The notes: generated by a model not told the origin, from the letters alone. A DNA stretch of 13,385 bases from Cylindrodendrum hubeiense (GCA_014621425.1 JAANBB010000718.1:1-13385); one strand, 5' to 3'. Shown: positions 1-7,961, counted from the stretch's first letter. Numbers and translations: made by a program.

Positions 1-1
1 A

Positions 2-451
2 TCCTCACAAAAACCCACCGACCAATCCTCCTCAATATCATCCTGGTTCTCCGCCCGCTCCTCCCCCTCCTCCTCCGCATCCCGCGCCAAAGCCGAAGCC
101 ATCGTCGAAGCACCCCCCGGCGACCCCCTCTCCGAATCCCTACTTCCAACCGACTTGAGCTGTCGGACGGCTTTTGACCAGGCTTGGGCGTGCAATTCGA
201 TGGGTGGCCAGTGGAACGCCATCTACCGCTACGGCGAGATGCGCTCCTGCACCGAGCACTGGGATGACTTTTGGTTCTGTATGCGCATTAAGAGTTACGG
301 CAAAGAGATGCGAGAGAATCTAATCCGCGCTCACCACCGCAACAAGAACCACGAAAAGTACGGGCCTGGCAAGCCAAATAGCGAGGATGTCTGGCAGGGC
401 CGCGAGGAGAAGGTGGAGCCAGGGTCTGTCTTCAATGAGCGCATTGAGTGA
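2..451 (+). CDS. emi1: Emi1/DUF3128-family twin-CX9C protein, 5'-partial
   Basis: The frame is open from the window edge to TGA at 449-451, so the start codon and N-terminus lie outside. 149 residues are visible. The first ~50 are Ser/Pro/Ala-rich and unlike a folded domain. Then come two CX9C motifs, Cys54/Cys64 and Cys83/Cys93 (visible numbering), with FDQAW, YRYGEMRSC and WDDFWFCMR, the hallmark of the DUF3128/Emi1 family. Members are small coiled-coil-helix-type proteins whose paired CX9C cysteines form two disulfides; the yeast founder was found through early meiotic gene induction, and CX9C proteins are usually linked to the mitochondrial intermembrane space. The C-terminal ~55 residues are charged and hydrophilic. 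An ATG at 387 in another frame is a shadow. Family assignment is strong; localisation and role are inferred from the family. Confidence 0.88.
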   Translation, partial: SSQKPTDQSSSISSWFSARSSPSSSASRAKAEAIVEAPPGDPLSESLLPTDLSCRTAFDQAWACNSMGGQWNAIYRYGEMRSCTEHWDDFWFCMRIKSYGKEMRENLIRAHHRNKNHEKYGPGKPNSEDVWQGREEKVEPGSVFNERIE

Positions 452-702
452 TCTAGCAACATCTTTTTATCCTAGTTACCGATTTCGAGTCGGCAGAGAA
501 CGGGACGAGAAGCAGTTTGCTTGTATATTAGGATGGGACTTTGCAAACGACCTCTCGAGACCACATCCATCACCATCATCACCATGAACAAAGATACTCC
601 TTTCATAATGAACTATAGATGTTCTAAGAGTTAGTATTCGCAGAGATATAATCACATGACCCTATATTTCCTCGGCGGCAGCTGTCGCACACAAGTACAA
701 AG

Positions 703-804
703 CTTAGCCCCTAAGTCCTAACTGAATTATATACACTTAGACCCTTTAGAAGTAAATTTTATGACTAAGCCTAATAAATAACCAAAATAAAAGGTAGTAT
801 TAGG
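703..804 (+). repeat. Dispersed repeat R1, copy A (long form)
   Basis: About 100 bp that recurs on the opposite strand at 10470-10580, and as a shortened copy at 6546-6580. The best-conserved part is a 35-bp core at 770-804 whose ends are a 7-bp inverted repeat, CCTAATA ... TATTAGG. Left of the core, both long copies share the order CCCTAAGT, then ATACACTTA, then TTAGACCCTT. No coding capacity. The family is not recognised. Confidence 0.8.
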
Positions 805-961
805 ATAGTAAACCTGTGGGATACCAGCCATGTTGATAGTGGTTGAGGAATGGTTGAATCAAAATAATGGTGGGCTCAATCTGTAGAGTTGTGAGGATGA
901 GGTGAAAGATTTCCCCGAGGTTTTTTTCCCCCGACTGTTATTAAATAATAGCGTTTATTAG

Positions 962-994
962 CACTCAGATGTCACTCAGATGTCGCTCAGATGG
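962..994 (+). repeat. 11-bp tandem repeat, three units
   Basis: Two identical units CACTCAGATGT (962-972, 973-983) and a third with two changes, CGCTCAGATGG (984-994). It lies in intergenic AT-rich DNA with no gene close enough to assign a role. Confidence 0.85.
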
Positions 995-1749
995 CCATGA
1001 GTGTAATATTCAGAGAACATTTTGCATCTTCCCTCCGCCACACTAAAATTACAGTGCAAGTCAGGAACGCAATTAATTTGAATGAAGGCCCCGCCAACTC
1101 ACCCCTGGACCAGCTGATCTCACATGCAGGGCGCCCCATATGTACCCTCGCACACTAAATAACTGTAAAGATACTTATTCGGTGCTCAACACCAGAGATC
1201 TGGTGGTGTAAGTCAGTGAATCACCTAGTTCTCTGGGGAGTGTTTTAAAACGAGGGTGTGACAGTCATTCGGACGTAAAAACTGCTTTTCTTATTTCAAA
1301 GTAAAAACAATGGTTAGGAATGAAATCCATTCTCTCTGTCTCGCAATTGGAATAGCTAAATTGCGGGTTGATCCATTGTGAAGATGTTGCTAGCTCAGGT
1401 AATGCTCTGTGCGCTGCCTGCCCAGGTTCCATACTTAAACCCCATCTCCGAATGTATGACCTCCCATGCCCAGCCAGATATTCCCATCGTACCAAAATCG
1501 CAACTCCCAAGCCATAATTCAGATAGCTGTTTGAACAATGGCATAGCCAATATACCCGAGCTTGAATCTGGTTGTTTTGAAAGCAAAAACACAACTGAAT
1601 AATCGACGCCAGAATATTGCCCGTCCTTCTAGGACCCAAAACTCCTTAGTCATCTGTTCTCCCCTCTAAACTTAAGTCGGATTACTGATATGATCTGAGA
1701 AAATGGTTGTGATGGATATTCATGGTGAAGATCGCTATTGCGAGCGTCG

Positions 1750-2638
1750 TTAGTCCTGGGTGGACACCATATCGCCAAGCGCCATGACATCAGTGCTGTC
1801 CTCCACGACAGGCGACGAAGTAGAAAGTTCACCACTGTCCTCCACGACAGTTGACGAAGTGGGAAGTTCATCATCTCCACTAGGATTAGCAATTGGAGCA
1901 TTGCAGATATCCCCAGAGGTTTCGTTGTTGGCCATGAAACCGGGTTTCTGTAGCAAACCGTCCATATCTTCATCCTCCTCCTGTTTGATCTGGACACCTT
2001 CGTTGAACCATTCCCGAAATCCGGCCTCTCTTTTAGCATCCCACTTCTTCACGGGCTCACCATTCTTCGCTGCTGGGTCACATTGAGAACCCTTCTCCTT
2101 CTCTGCCATCATCCCAATCATCTTCTTCGTCCTCATCATCTTCTGGATCGCCGATAGCCTTCTGCTTCTTTGGGGCTCGCTTCGCGCGTGGCTTTGCGAC
2201 AGATTCCGTATTAGAAATTCCAGGCATCCCATCAGCATGATCGGGATTGCTGATGATGAGGTGCTTCTTCATCTTGATCGCTTCCTTGGGAAGCTCAATC
2301 GCAAACCGTAGGTTTTCCGGCATTCTCAATTATGCGACAGAGCGTCGCAAGATCATTGCGTAGTCTGGATGAGCCTTTGCGAACTTCTTCCAGCACTGGG
2401 GTAGATTGGCTTTATCTCTGTCTTTTGTACCCATAAGAGCACCAGCCAACTGTCCAACTGTCGGTCCAGAGAGATGGGGTAGTTGCATGCCAGACTTGCA
2501 TGCTCTTTCGAAGGAGCGGTATACTCCATCTGTCGCACTGAACGTCACACCGTAGCTCGTCTTTCTCGGCGTCCGGGGTTTCTTGGTCGTGTTTGTCATC
2601 TTCAGGACAGTCGTGCCATTCTTCTTGGCTGGGGCCAT
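1750..2638 (-). pseudogene. Gene A: broken gene of unknown family
   Basis: Three consecutive minus-strand segments all look like coding sequence but do not form one frame. Segment 1 (2638-2330) starts MAPAKKNGTTV, is Lys/Arg-rich at first, and ends at an in-frame TAA (2332-2330). Segment 2 continues in the same frame directly after that TAA (MPENLRFAIELPKEA, a basic KPRAKRAPKKQK patch, then an Asp/Glu run) and ends at TGA 2080-2078. Segment 3, shifted by one base, carries on from about 2105 (GEPVKKWDAKREAGF) to TAG/TAA near 1750, with a 39-nt near-duplication encoding a VVEDS motif twice. I found no GT-AG intron that removes the frameshift; only weak donors (for example GTTCGC near 2380) could bypass the TAA. 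One nonsense plus one frameshift suggests a pseudogene; sequence error is possible. Gene B upstream has the same arrangement of a leader intron close to the ATG. Confidence 0.55.
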
Positions 2639-2692
2639 CTAAATCTATAGTAATTAAATGTCTCGCATTTTAGATAGATAATGATTACTAAC
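2639..2692 (-). other. Predicted 5'-UTR intron of gene A
   Basis: 54 nt. Reading the minus strand, the donor is AAG|GTTAGT (2692) and the acceptor TTTAG lies immediately before the ATG at 2638. The upstream exon contains no ATG, so the intron would lie wholly in the leader and the ATG would be the first after splicing. Confidence 0.5.
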
Positions 2693-2992
2693 CTTGAAAT
2701 TTGAAAGGAAGATGTGATATGGTAGTCTCGAGAAGAAATATTCACCTCCGAGTACTCTCCAGACCAGGAATAGATAACCTGTAAAGATAGTCGAAAACTT
2801 GCTTGAAAAAAAAGAAGAAAAAAGCCCTAGATAGTAATTAAAAAAGTTAAATTGATTTGATTGTTTTCAGAGAGATGCACTTGCTTTGCGTTACGTGGTG
2901 GGTTGATAATCCGATGCAAGTTTGTGAAGTGATGGTGTTGAAGGGAGAAATGCAAACTTGAGTCGGGCGATGTCGAGATATTTATTGTCCTT

Positions 2993-3048
2993 GATAAAAC
3001 TTAGGCGATAAAACTTAAGCGATAAAACTTAGGTTATAAAACTTAGGC
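2993..3048 (+). repeat. 14-bp tandem repeat, four units
   Basis: Unit GATAAAACTTAGGC at 2993-3006, 3007-3020, 3021-3034 and 3035-3048, with one or two substitutions in the later units. It lies between genes A and B, downstream of B's stop and upstream of A's leader, so it could act in A's promoter. On the minus strand each unit reads as ...AAGTTTTATC. The rest of 2700-3170 is AT-rich and has no ORF I would defend. Confidence 0.85.
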
Positions 3049-3172
3049 TAGTGGAGAAAACAATAATAATGCTCACGTTCCAGCACTAAGATTCGCCCCT
3101 GTTGAACCTGTCCGGCTTGAAGTCAAGAAGATCGTGGAATCGTGTATTGCGAACCATAATAATCAGCCCCTC

Positions 3173-3570
3173 CTAATCACCATCTCCACCACCACTCTGG
3201 GCCTGGGCCTGGGTCGGCGCTACTTTAGTCTCCGTGATAGATTGATCTTCTGTACTAGCGACAGGCGATATAGCTGGAACTGTAGCCAGGTCGACGAATC
3301 TATCATCGCCAGGCTGATAACCTGTTCTCGGTCGTTGGTACTCTCGTCGTCTGGTAAAGAATGATCGGGCTCGGCTTCTTGGTGCGTTTCATTGATATAC
3401 TCGATTGCCTGGTATGCCTCGTCGAGGACTCGATTATAGACTTCATCAACCCATTTTTGATCGGTAGAGTCGGACGTCTGCGAGGCTTGAGAGTGGGAGG
3501 GGCTCGGCGGTGTTTGACAGGACTCCTCTTCTTCTTCAGGGGGCTGAGTAGATGGCGAGGATGACCGCAT
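3173..3570 (-). CDS. Gene B: hypothetical 115-aa acidic/low-complexity protein, two exons
   Basis: Exon 1 is 3570-3401 and exon 2 is 3350-3173; the intron (3351-3400, 50 nt) has donor GTATAT and the pyrimidine-rich acceptor TTCTTTACCAG. Phases match (GA|A). The product starts MRSSSPSTQPPEEEEE, has a helical middle (KWVDEVYNRVLDEAYQAIE), then an Arg-rich stretch, and ends in TQAQAQSGGGDGD. I chose the spliced form because the frame after the acceptor stays open with compositionally sensible sequence to TAG 3173-3175. The unspliced frame (116 aa, stop at 3220) has a less plausible hydrophobic tail. No domain is recognised. A leader intron lies 8 nt upstream of the ATG. The gene follows gene C in the same direction. 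Confidence 0.55.
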
Positions 3571-3578
3571 AACGACGA

Positions 3579-3635
3579 CTGGTAATCATTATTAGTTGTT
3601 CTAAAATTACAATAAGGACACTGGTTCAAACGTAC
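3579..3635 (-). other. Predicted 5'-UTR intron of gene B
   Basis: 57 nt with donor ATTG|GTACGT, a branch-like ACTAAT, and acceptor TTACCAG. The preceding exon (about 3707-3636) contains no ATG in any frame, so the first AUG of the spliced message is the one at 3570. Confidence 0.55.
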
Positions 3636-3782
3636 CAATGTTGGTGGAGAAGGTTGATGATCTCTGTTGTGGATGCTGGTGATGTGGCGATGTGGTGATA
3701 GAGGCAAGTTAGATTAAGTTGGTCACGAGATTAATGTAGTGTGATGAATAATATCCCATTGCTTAACTCTCTTTGTCAGGGT

Positions 3783-4001
3783 ATATTGCGGTGACTCCCA
3801 TACCATAGGTCAACTTGACTGAACGTGCTTGCTAAAGCAGATGCACCTCCCAAAATTACTCCAGTATTGCGCGCCCAAGGAATCACACCTCTGAATAACC
3901 ACCAGACTCCTACCCCGAATTAATACAATTGAGCTTAATTGCATACCCATTGTGCCCGTTATTGTTGTACGCATTTTGTTGAAGTAAAACTCCGCAATAC
4001 T
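3783..4001. repeat. Possible short inverted-repeat element (MITE-like)
   Basis: TATTGCGG at 3785-3792 is matched by its reverse complement CCGCAATA at 3992-3999, with TA on the outer side of both. About 215 bp without coding potential lies between. The arms beyond 8 bp agree only partly, so this may be chance. It occupies the gap between the 3' end of gene C and the leader of gene B. Confidence 0.25.
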
Positions 4002-4080
4002 ATAAAAGATGAAAACACTAAGGCAGGATAATCTCAAGCACTGGCAAACCCACCACTCCCATCACCATCAGACAAATATC

Positions 4081-5290
4081 TCAAGATGCAATTCTCAGAC
4101 CTGGATCAATCACATCATTATCAAATCCGTCGCTGAAATTGCCAGAGCGATTAGATCGATCAACATCAGACTCAGGAACATAAATATTGTCGTCGTTCTT
4201 AAGGACAAACACGCTTCTTGGCTTGACTGGTTTACTCTTCTGAGAGAGAGGATATGCCGCCATTTGTTTCGGGTCGGGAACAAGGTGTTGGAGTTTTGAG
4301 GTTCGAGCGAGTTCCTGGAGGGCACCAAATACAGCATTGCGTGAGAACTCGTTGTATTGCGCGTGGGTTGGGTCATCGATTGGTTCTCGGTCATCCCTGA
4401 AGTCAAGATGTCTTTTCGCACGGTAGCCTAGATTGCACCAGACAGCTGTGCGGAACGCAATTAGCAACCGGGGAGAATGCGATGTGTACATGCCACGTAC
4501 TATTGCACCGCCTTTTCACCGTGGCGCCGGATTTCTCCATACCAATGTAACCCGAGGTGAAACTGAACACAGTTGCGAAATTCTCGAGTGAGTAGTCGTC
4601 ATTTAGTTGATGGTGAATTCTTGCGGAGTCTGTCTCATTCTTGAAGGCGGTTGATGTGTTGCAGTGCTTCCGAGTATAGTCCTGTTTGACGGTAAGAACT
4701 AAGTTGAGTGGATAGTCAAGGGATGAAGCTCACCATCATATTGTCGGCAGTATGTTTCCTCCAGGAATTGATGTTGGTTTTGAACCTTTCCTTCTCAGAG
4801 TTTATGAAACGCTCCTGTGAATCACCTTGGATATAATCCAAATGATATAGGACAACTTTGTCCTGATGATCACGGTTGAAGGTCTCCAGACATGCCATGC
4901 GAATACCCAACTCAAGTCCCTTGAACAATTGGTTAATGTCCTCTGTCCACCACCACTCGTGAGACCGGTGGCTTCTCTTCTTGGTTGGAGTACGGGAAGA
5001 TGATAAGCGGTCATCGATGTGCTCTGACATCTCATCATTATCGTCATGGCTCTTGTGAGGAGTCAGCTATCTGTGGTTGATAGATGAGAACATCGCTGTC
5101 TGGTAATAGACACGTACCTCTGAACACAAGGTTGCTGCTCATCTCTTGCCCCGCCAGTGATTTGAAAGGAAGCCGACTCATTGATGTCAAGATGCTCATA
5201 TGTTAACAATCAGTAAAGTTCTCAAGTCCAATTGCGTGAACATACAGAAAGGTTGCGTTGCCAGGGCACGTTGAGACGGTGGGTTGACAT
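4081..5290 (-). CDS. Gene C: hypothetical 327-aa protein, five exons
   Basis: Minus-strand exons: 5290-5246, 5194-5118, 5049-4734, 4681-4501 and 4445-4081, totalling 984 nt and ending at TGA 4083-4081. Introns are 51, 68, 52 and 55 nt. Donors are GTATGT, GTACGT, GTGAGC and GTACGT, with branch-like GCTGAC (intron 2) and GCTAAT (intron 4). Every junction keeps phase. The start MSTHRLNVPWQRNLS is preceded by an in-frame stop. Visible traits: a Ser/basic tract (SSSRTPTKKRSHRSHE), a Trp triplet at residues 73-75, a Glu/Lys-rich helical region, a Cys-containing middle exon and a Ser/Asp-rich tail. No signal peptide or membrane segment. Intron 2 needs an acceptor ending GAG, its weakest point. I recognise no family; probably a lineage-restricted gene. 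Confidence 0.7.
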
Positions 5291-5543
5291 TCCGTGCCCG
5301 ATCGTGTCTCACTCGATCATCTCGGCGTCTGGGTGAAGGCGTCGGCGATTGATGCATGTCATCCAAGTTGTTAGTTCTGAAACTATAGTTGGCACGCTGA
5401 GATTGAGATGTGGTGGGTTGCCGACTGCCAGACTGCGAATCTGGGATGATGTCGTGCTGAGTGCGTCCCTGCTGCGAGCCTCCCTCTAAGTATGAGACAA
5501 CGCAATTGACTTTAAGTGAATCTAAATTAACAGATTACTACAA

Positions 5544-5644
5544 TTCACAAGGCAAGTGGGACAGTTTCAGTTGTGTATATCGTTCCATTGATTCATTAAA
5601 GTACAGACCCAGGGTAAACCACCAAGCTTTTCCCTGTTTGTGAG
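5544..5644 (+). repeat. Dispersed repeat R2, copy 1
   Basis: About 100 bp strongly similar to 10602-10700 in the same orientation. Shared blocks include TTCACAAGGCAAG, CCATTGATTCATTAAAGTAC, GGTAAACCACC and AGCTTTTCCCTGTT. Its ends are weakly inverted (TTCACAA at the left, TTGTGAG at the right). It lies about 250 bp upstream of gene C's start and next to the end of the short ORF F. No coding capacity. Confidence 0.85.
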
Positions 5645-5700
5645 CTTTATTTTATTTTATTTTCTTTACTTATTCTAGATTGGTAAATTCTATATTATTA

Positions 5701-6003
5701 TTATTCAAAGCACGATCGGAGTGTCGTTGGCGCTGGCAATACGTCGTGCACAATGAAGACAGGGAATCGGGTTCGGCACGTCGAGGCGGTGCCGCGGGCG
5801 CGGCGCGAGCGGGACGCAGAGCTTGACATCTATTCAACGTTAGTTAGAGAATACATAAGAGCGGAGGACGCATACCGTGGGCAATAGAAAGCCAGAGAGC
5901 AGTTAGAGAATGTGATGCCAAAGGCAGAGGACAAACCTGACACTGGAAGAGTCAGCGATGCGCACAAGAAGCGAACACGAAGCGGGAGAGGAAGTATACT
6001 CAC
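5701..6003 (-). CDS. Gene F: 42-aa ORF behind two leader introns
   Basis: Reading the minus strand from a TATA box at 6074-6069: a pyrimidine-rich leader, intron 1 (6003-5943, 61 nt; donor GTGAGT, branch GCTGAC, acceptor CTTCCAG), a 67-nt exon (5942-5876), and intron 2 (5875-5830, 46 nt; GTATGC, branch CTAAC, acceptor GAATAG). The ATG at 5829-5827 follows the acceptor directly. No ATG occurs in the two leader exons, so this is the first AUG of the spliced RNA. The ORF (MSSSASRSRRARG ... LRSCFE) ends at TAA 5703-5701 and is Ser/Arg-rich at the start. The splice signals are among the best in the window, so a spliced transcript is likely; whether the 42 aa are a functional peptide or the RNA is non-coding is open. 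The AT-rich tail with repeat R2 nearby could mean 3' truncation. Coordinates include the introns. Confidence 0.5.
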
Positions 6004-6068
6004 GAAGATAGGTATTGATAATGAGAGAAGAAGAGAGAGGAAGGGAGAGAGGTGGGCAAGGCCGTGGC

Positions 6069-6074
6069 TTTATA
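6069..6074 (-). promoter_or_regulatory. TATA box of gene F
   Basis: TATAAA in the context CGGTATAAAGCC on the minus strand, followed about 30 nt later by a CT-rich stretch typical of fungal transcription starts and then the strong GTGAGT donor at 6003. Confidence 0.5.
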
Positions 6075-6218
6075 CCGCGAGCTACGCTGCGCTGGCGGCG
6101 ATTCATTCACCGCGAGTACGTGAGAAGAAGCGGTCGGAGCGGTCACGACGCGCGGACACAATGAATCAAGCACAACACAAGCGGTGTAAACAAAGAGGCG
6201 GTGGCGCGCGACGGTGAT

Positions 6219-6386
6219 TCACTGAAGCCCGGCGCGAGGATGCCGCTGCGACCGAGAGAGATCGGAGCCGGAACTCCGGCCCCCGGCCCCACACACCGAG
6301 GGCGATGCGGCACCGCATTGACCCGACCACAGCGAAACTAGCTCTTCAATGAGCACTACAATAAGAGTTGAAGATGACGAGCGCAT
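6219..6386 (-). CDS. Gene G: 55-aa hypothetical ORF with TATA box
   Basis: ATG at 6386-6384 in the context CACATCATGCG, TGA at 6221-6219. It starts MRSSSSTLIVVLIEELVSLW, with a short hydrophobic segment at residues 8-20 that could be a weak signal or anchor, then a Gly/Ser/Cys-rich part and a basic tail. TATATAA lies 44 nt upstream, which is a natural promoter spacing. The base composition is GC-rich compared with the AT-rich repeats on either side, and it is in tandem with gene F. It may be the first exon of a longer gene; I see no convincing donor. Function unknown. Confidence 0.35.
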   Translation of the reverse strand: MRSSSSTLIVVLIEELVSLWSGQCGAASPSVCGAGGRSSGSDLSRSQRHPRAGLQ

Positions 6387-6429
6387 GATGTGTAGGTGAT
6401 GAGCGAGAGTAGAGTGAGGGTTTTCCCCC

Positions 6430-6436
6430 TTATATA
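6430..6436 (-). promoter_or_regulatory. TATA box upstream of gene G
   Basis: TATATAA on the minus strand, followed by GGGGGAAAA and a CT-rich leader to the ATG at 6386. No competing ATG lies between. Confidence 0.4.
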
Positions 6437-6545
6437 GACAAGTATAGAGGTACTATAGGCTGAGTTAAATAAGTAGATTAGAGTACGCTAAATGAATAAA
6501 TAAATATACATTTATTGGGCAGCGGTGAGCACCTGTAACACTAAG

Positions 6546-6580
6546 CCTAATAAATAAGCAAAATAAAAGGTAGTATTAGG
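6546..6580 (+). repeat. Dispersed repeat R1, copy B (core only)
   Basis: The 35-bp core CCTAATA ... TATTAGG, nearly identical to 770-804. To its right it shares TACTAATAATTAG with copy C near 10455-10470, but the long left part present in copies A and C is missing. Confidence 0.8.
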
Positions 6581-6732
6581 ATAGCAGATACTAATAATTA
6601 GACCTAATGGGCGTCTCCTAGTGAAATGTTATATCTGAAGTTACTCTATTTCGGTCGCAGATCGGTGTATGCAACTGGACACTGTCACCTCTTCCCTGAG
6701 ACTGCCTCCTCATTGGAACCTATTCTTAATGT

Positions 6733-6976
6733 TAAGGGTTGAAAGCTGAAAAGATAAAAAGTGAGGGATTTTAATGTCGTGGCACTCGGAGGCAGCGCAG
6801 TAAAATCATCATCGCCACGACCATCATCCACTGCCCGAGGTTCTGGAGGGGGGCCGCGACCGTAGACCCTACAGAAGTCCGACACTGCTGCCATTGACCT
6901 GATAGTGAAGACGAGGGTTGAAAATTGAAAAGAAAAAAAAGAAAGCGAGAAGAGATTTCAGTGTTATGGTACTCGG
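6733..6976 (+). repeat. Pair of diverged direct repeats about 180 bp apart
   Basis: 6733-6790 and 6911-6976 share GGGTTGAAA, TTGAAAAG/CTGAAAAG, an A-rich run, GAGATTT/GGATTTT, then GT-TATGGTACTCGG or GTCGTGGCACTCGG. Between them a minus-strand ORF (6894-6685, MAAVSDFCRVYGRG) has no recognisable domain and I do not call it. Apart from these and the R1 core, 6440-7085 holds nothing I can name. Confidence 0.5.
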
Positions 6977-7305
6977 TGTTTGTTCTTCTGCGCGATTCAC
7001 TGGGAGATTGTTTCCTTGCGGTAGGTGTTTGCTTGTCTATTTGACAGCCAAGCCTTGGATGTTTCTTTGTGAAGCCATTCGGATTTCATGACCGGGGCGT
7101 ACAAGGTCCGATAAGGCCGGTATGAAGAGATGCAGCACGGATAGCCTCTGGGTCTTCAAGGAGAAGAGGCGGGGGATACGGCCAAACTGCTGGGCCAAGG
7201 TGGGCGGCTATGAAGGCGACCTGGTTAGAGTTGCTGAAGGCCAGGTGGGCGTTGACGAATATATGGATGTTGGCAATGGCACGGCATATGGGGAGCATAT
7301 CGCCG

Positions 7306-7765
7306 AGGAGAGAGGGGTCAGTAAATCCTGAGGCTTGGTCGTAAAGGTGAGACTGACCTCGCCCTTGCATACATAGAATCGGCGAAGGAGCGACATCCTA
7401 CAACACCGGCGAGCTCTAGACACTCATTGGTCTCTTTACTGAGATCAACCACACGTAGATCGTCATTGACAACTTGCTATTCCTCCGGGACTACATGTAC
7501 CCTGAACCCAAGGTCATTATTCCTAAGATCAATTTTGCATGGGTTGTTATTGATAACTCACTATTCCTCTGGGACTATATATACCCTGACCCTGAGTTCA
7601 TTGGCTTCGAGGACTAGTCTTATACAATCCACGCTATGGCGCCTGTACCCGGGAAACCTGGTATCTTTATCAATGCTATTACATATATTTTAGTTGTTGT
7701 TACTATCCCAGTTTCAAGAAGAGTGGGGCTAGTAAATCCTGAGGCGTCTTTGTAAAGGTGAGACC
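7306..7765 (+). repeat. Direct duplication flanking the Nup fragment
   Basis: 7306-7354 and 7716-7765 are about 80% alike over about 49 bp, sharing AGTAAATCCTGAGGC and GTAAAGGTGAGAC. Weaker similarity continues some 40 bp further right. The two copies bracket the Nup155/170-like fragment, so the arrangement arose by duplication plus insertion or by unequal exchange. Confidence 0.65.
7399..7704 (+). pseudogene. Nup155/Nup170-like nucleoporin gene fragment
   Basis: The plus strand reads in one frame YNTGEL, stop, TLIGLFTEINHT, stop, IVIDNLLFLRDYMYPEP, then INFAWVVIDNSLFLWDY followed by IYPDPEFIGFED, stop, SYTIHAMAPVPGKPGIF and INAITYILVVVT. This is the N-terminal beta-propeller signature of the Nup155/Nup170 family of nuclear-pore inner-ring scaffolds (GLFAEINHAW-x-IDN-x-L-x-LWDY ... 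GIF ... HLLVVAT in family terms). Three in-frame TAGs (7417-7419, 7456-7458, 7615-7617) sit where Q, W and Q would be expected. The IDN-LFLWDY module is present twice in tandem (7462-7518 and about 7537-7593). Only about 100 of some 1,300 residues are present. It lies antisense inside the split Tfb4 remnant. Confidence 0.8.
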
Positions 7766-7961
7766 ATCTCTCCATTGAAGACGATAACCATCTGAAGAAT
7801 CTTGACCTGGAATTTCACATCCACTTGGTCGAAGGGAAGACGCCCTGCGGCTCAGCCGGTTCACTGACTCGTTAAGCACTCCAAGCTGAAGCTCCACAAG
7901 TTCCTCATCCTCGTCTTTATCCTCATTCTCTTCGCTACTCTCTGCGGGCTGCCCGCGCGCG
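7705..7961 (-). other. Unassigned acidic ORF segment within the fragment cluster
   Basis: On the minus strand one frame is open from about 7955 to TAG at 7703: it reads AESSEENEDKDEDEELVEL, then RLSRRASSLRPSG, GLTFTKTPQDLLAPLF. It could be another captured gene piece, or the material that separated the two Tfb4 parts. It has no usable start and no domain I recognise. Confidence 0.35.

Larger units (their letters stand above)
452..1740. other. AT-rich intergenic stretch without a convincing gene
   Basis: After the Emi1 stop I see no ORF with coding character. It holds a dispersed-repeat copy (703-804), an 11-bp triplication (962-994), and a 7-bp-arm inverted repeat around 1190-1207 (CACCAGA/TCTGGTG). 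Overlapping ORFs on both strands at 1265-1640 show no recognisable domain and no splice signals joining them to anything. The segment at 1100-1262 ends in GGTGTGACA, which resembles the end of some fungal LTRs, but no matching 5' end or target duplication was found. Confidence 0.5.

Noticed and set aside
1100..1262. LTR-like end (GGTGTGACA)
   Set aside because: No matching TGTCACA start, no target duplication and no retrotransposon coding sequence in the window.
1265..1639. Overlapping ORFs on both strands
   Set aside because: No recognisable motif, no promoter or introns, and similar length in several frames of both strands, as expected by chance.
4009..4299. 96-aa plus-strand ORF behind a TATAAAA
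   Set aside because: Mostly antisense to exon 5 of gene C. The TATA-like sequence is inside an AT-rich spacer and the product looks random.
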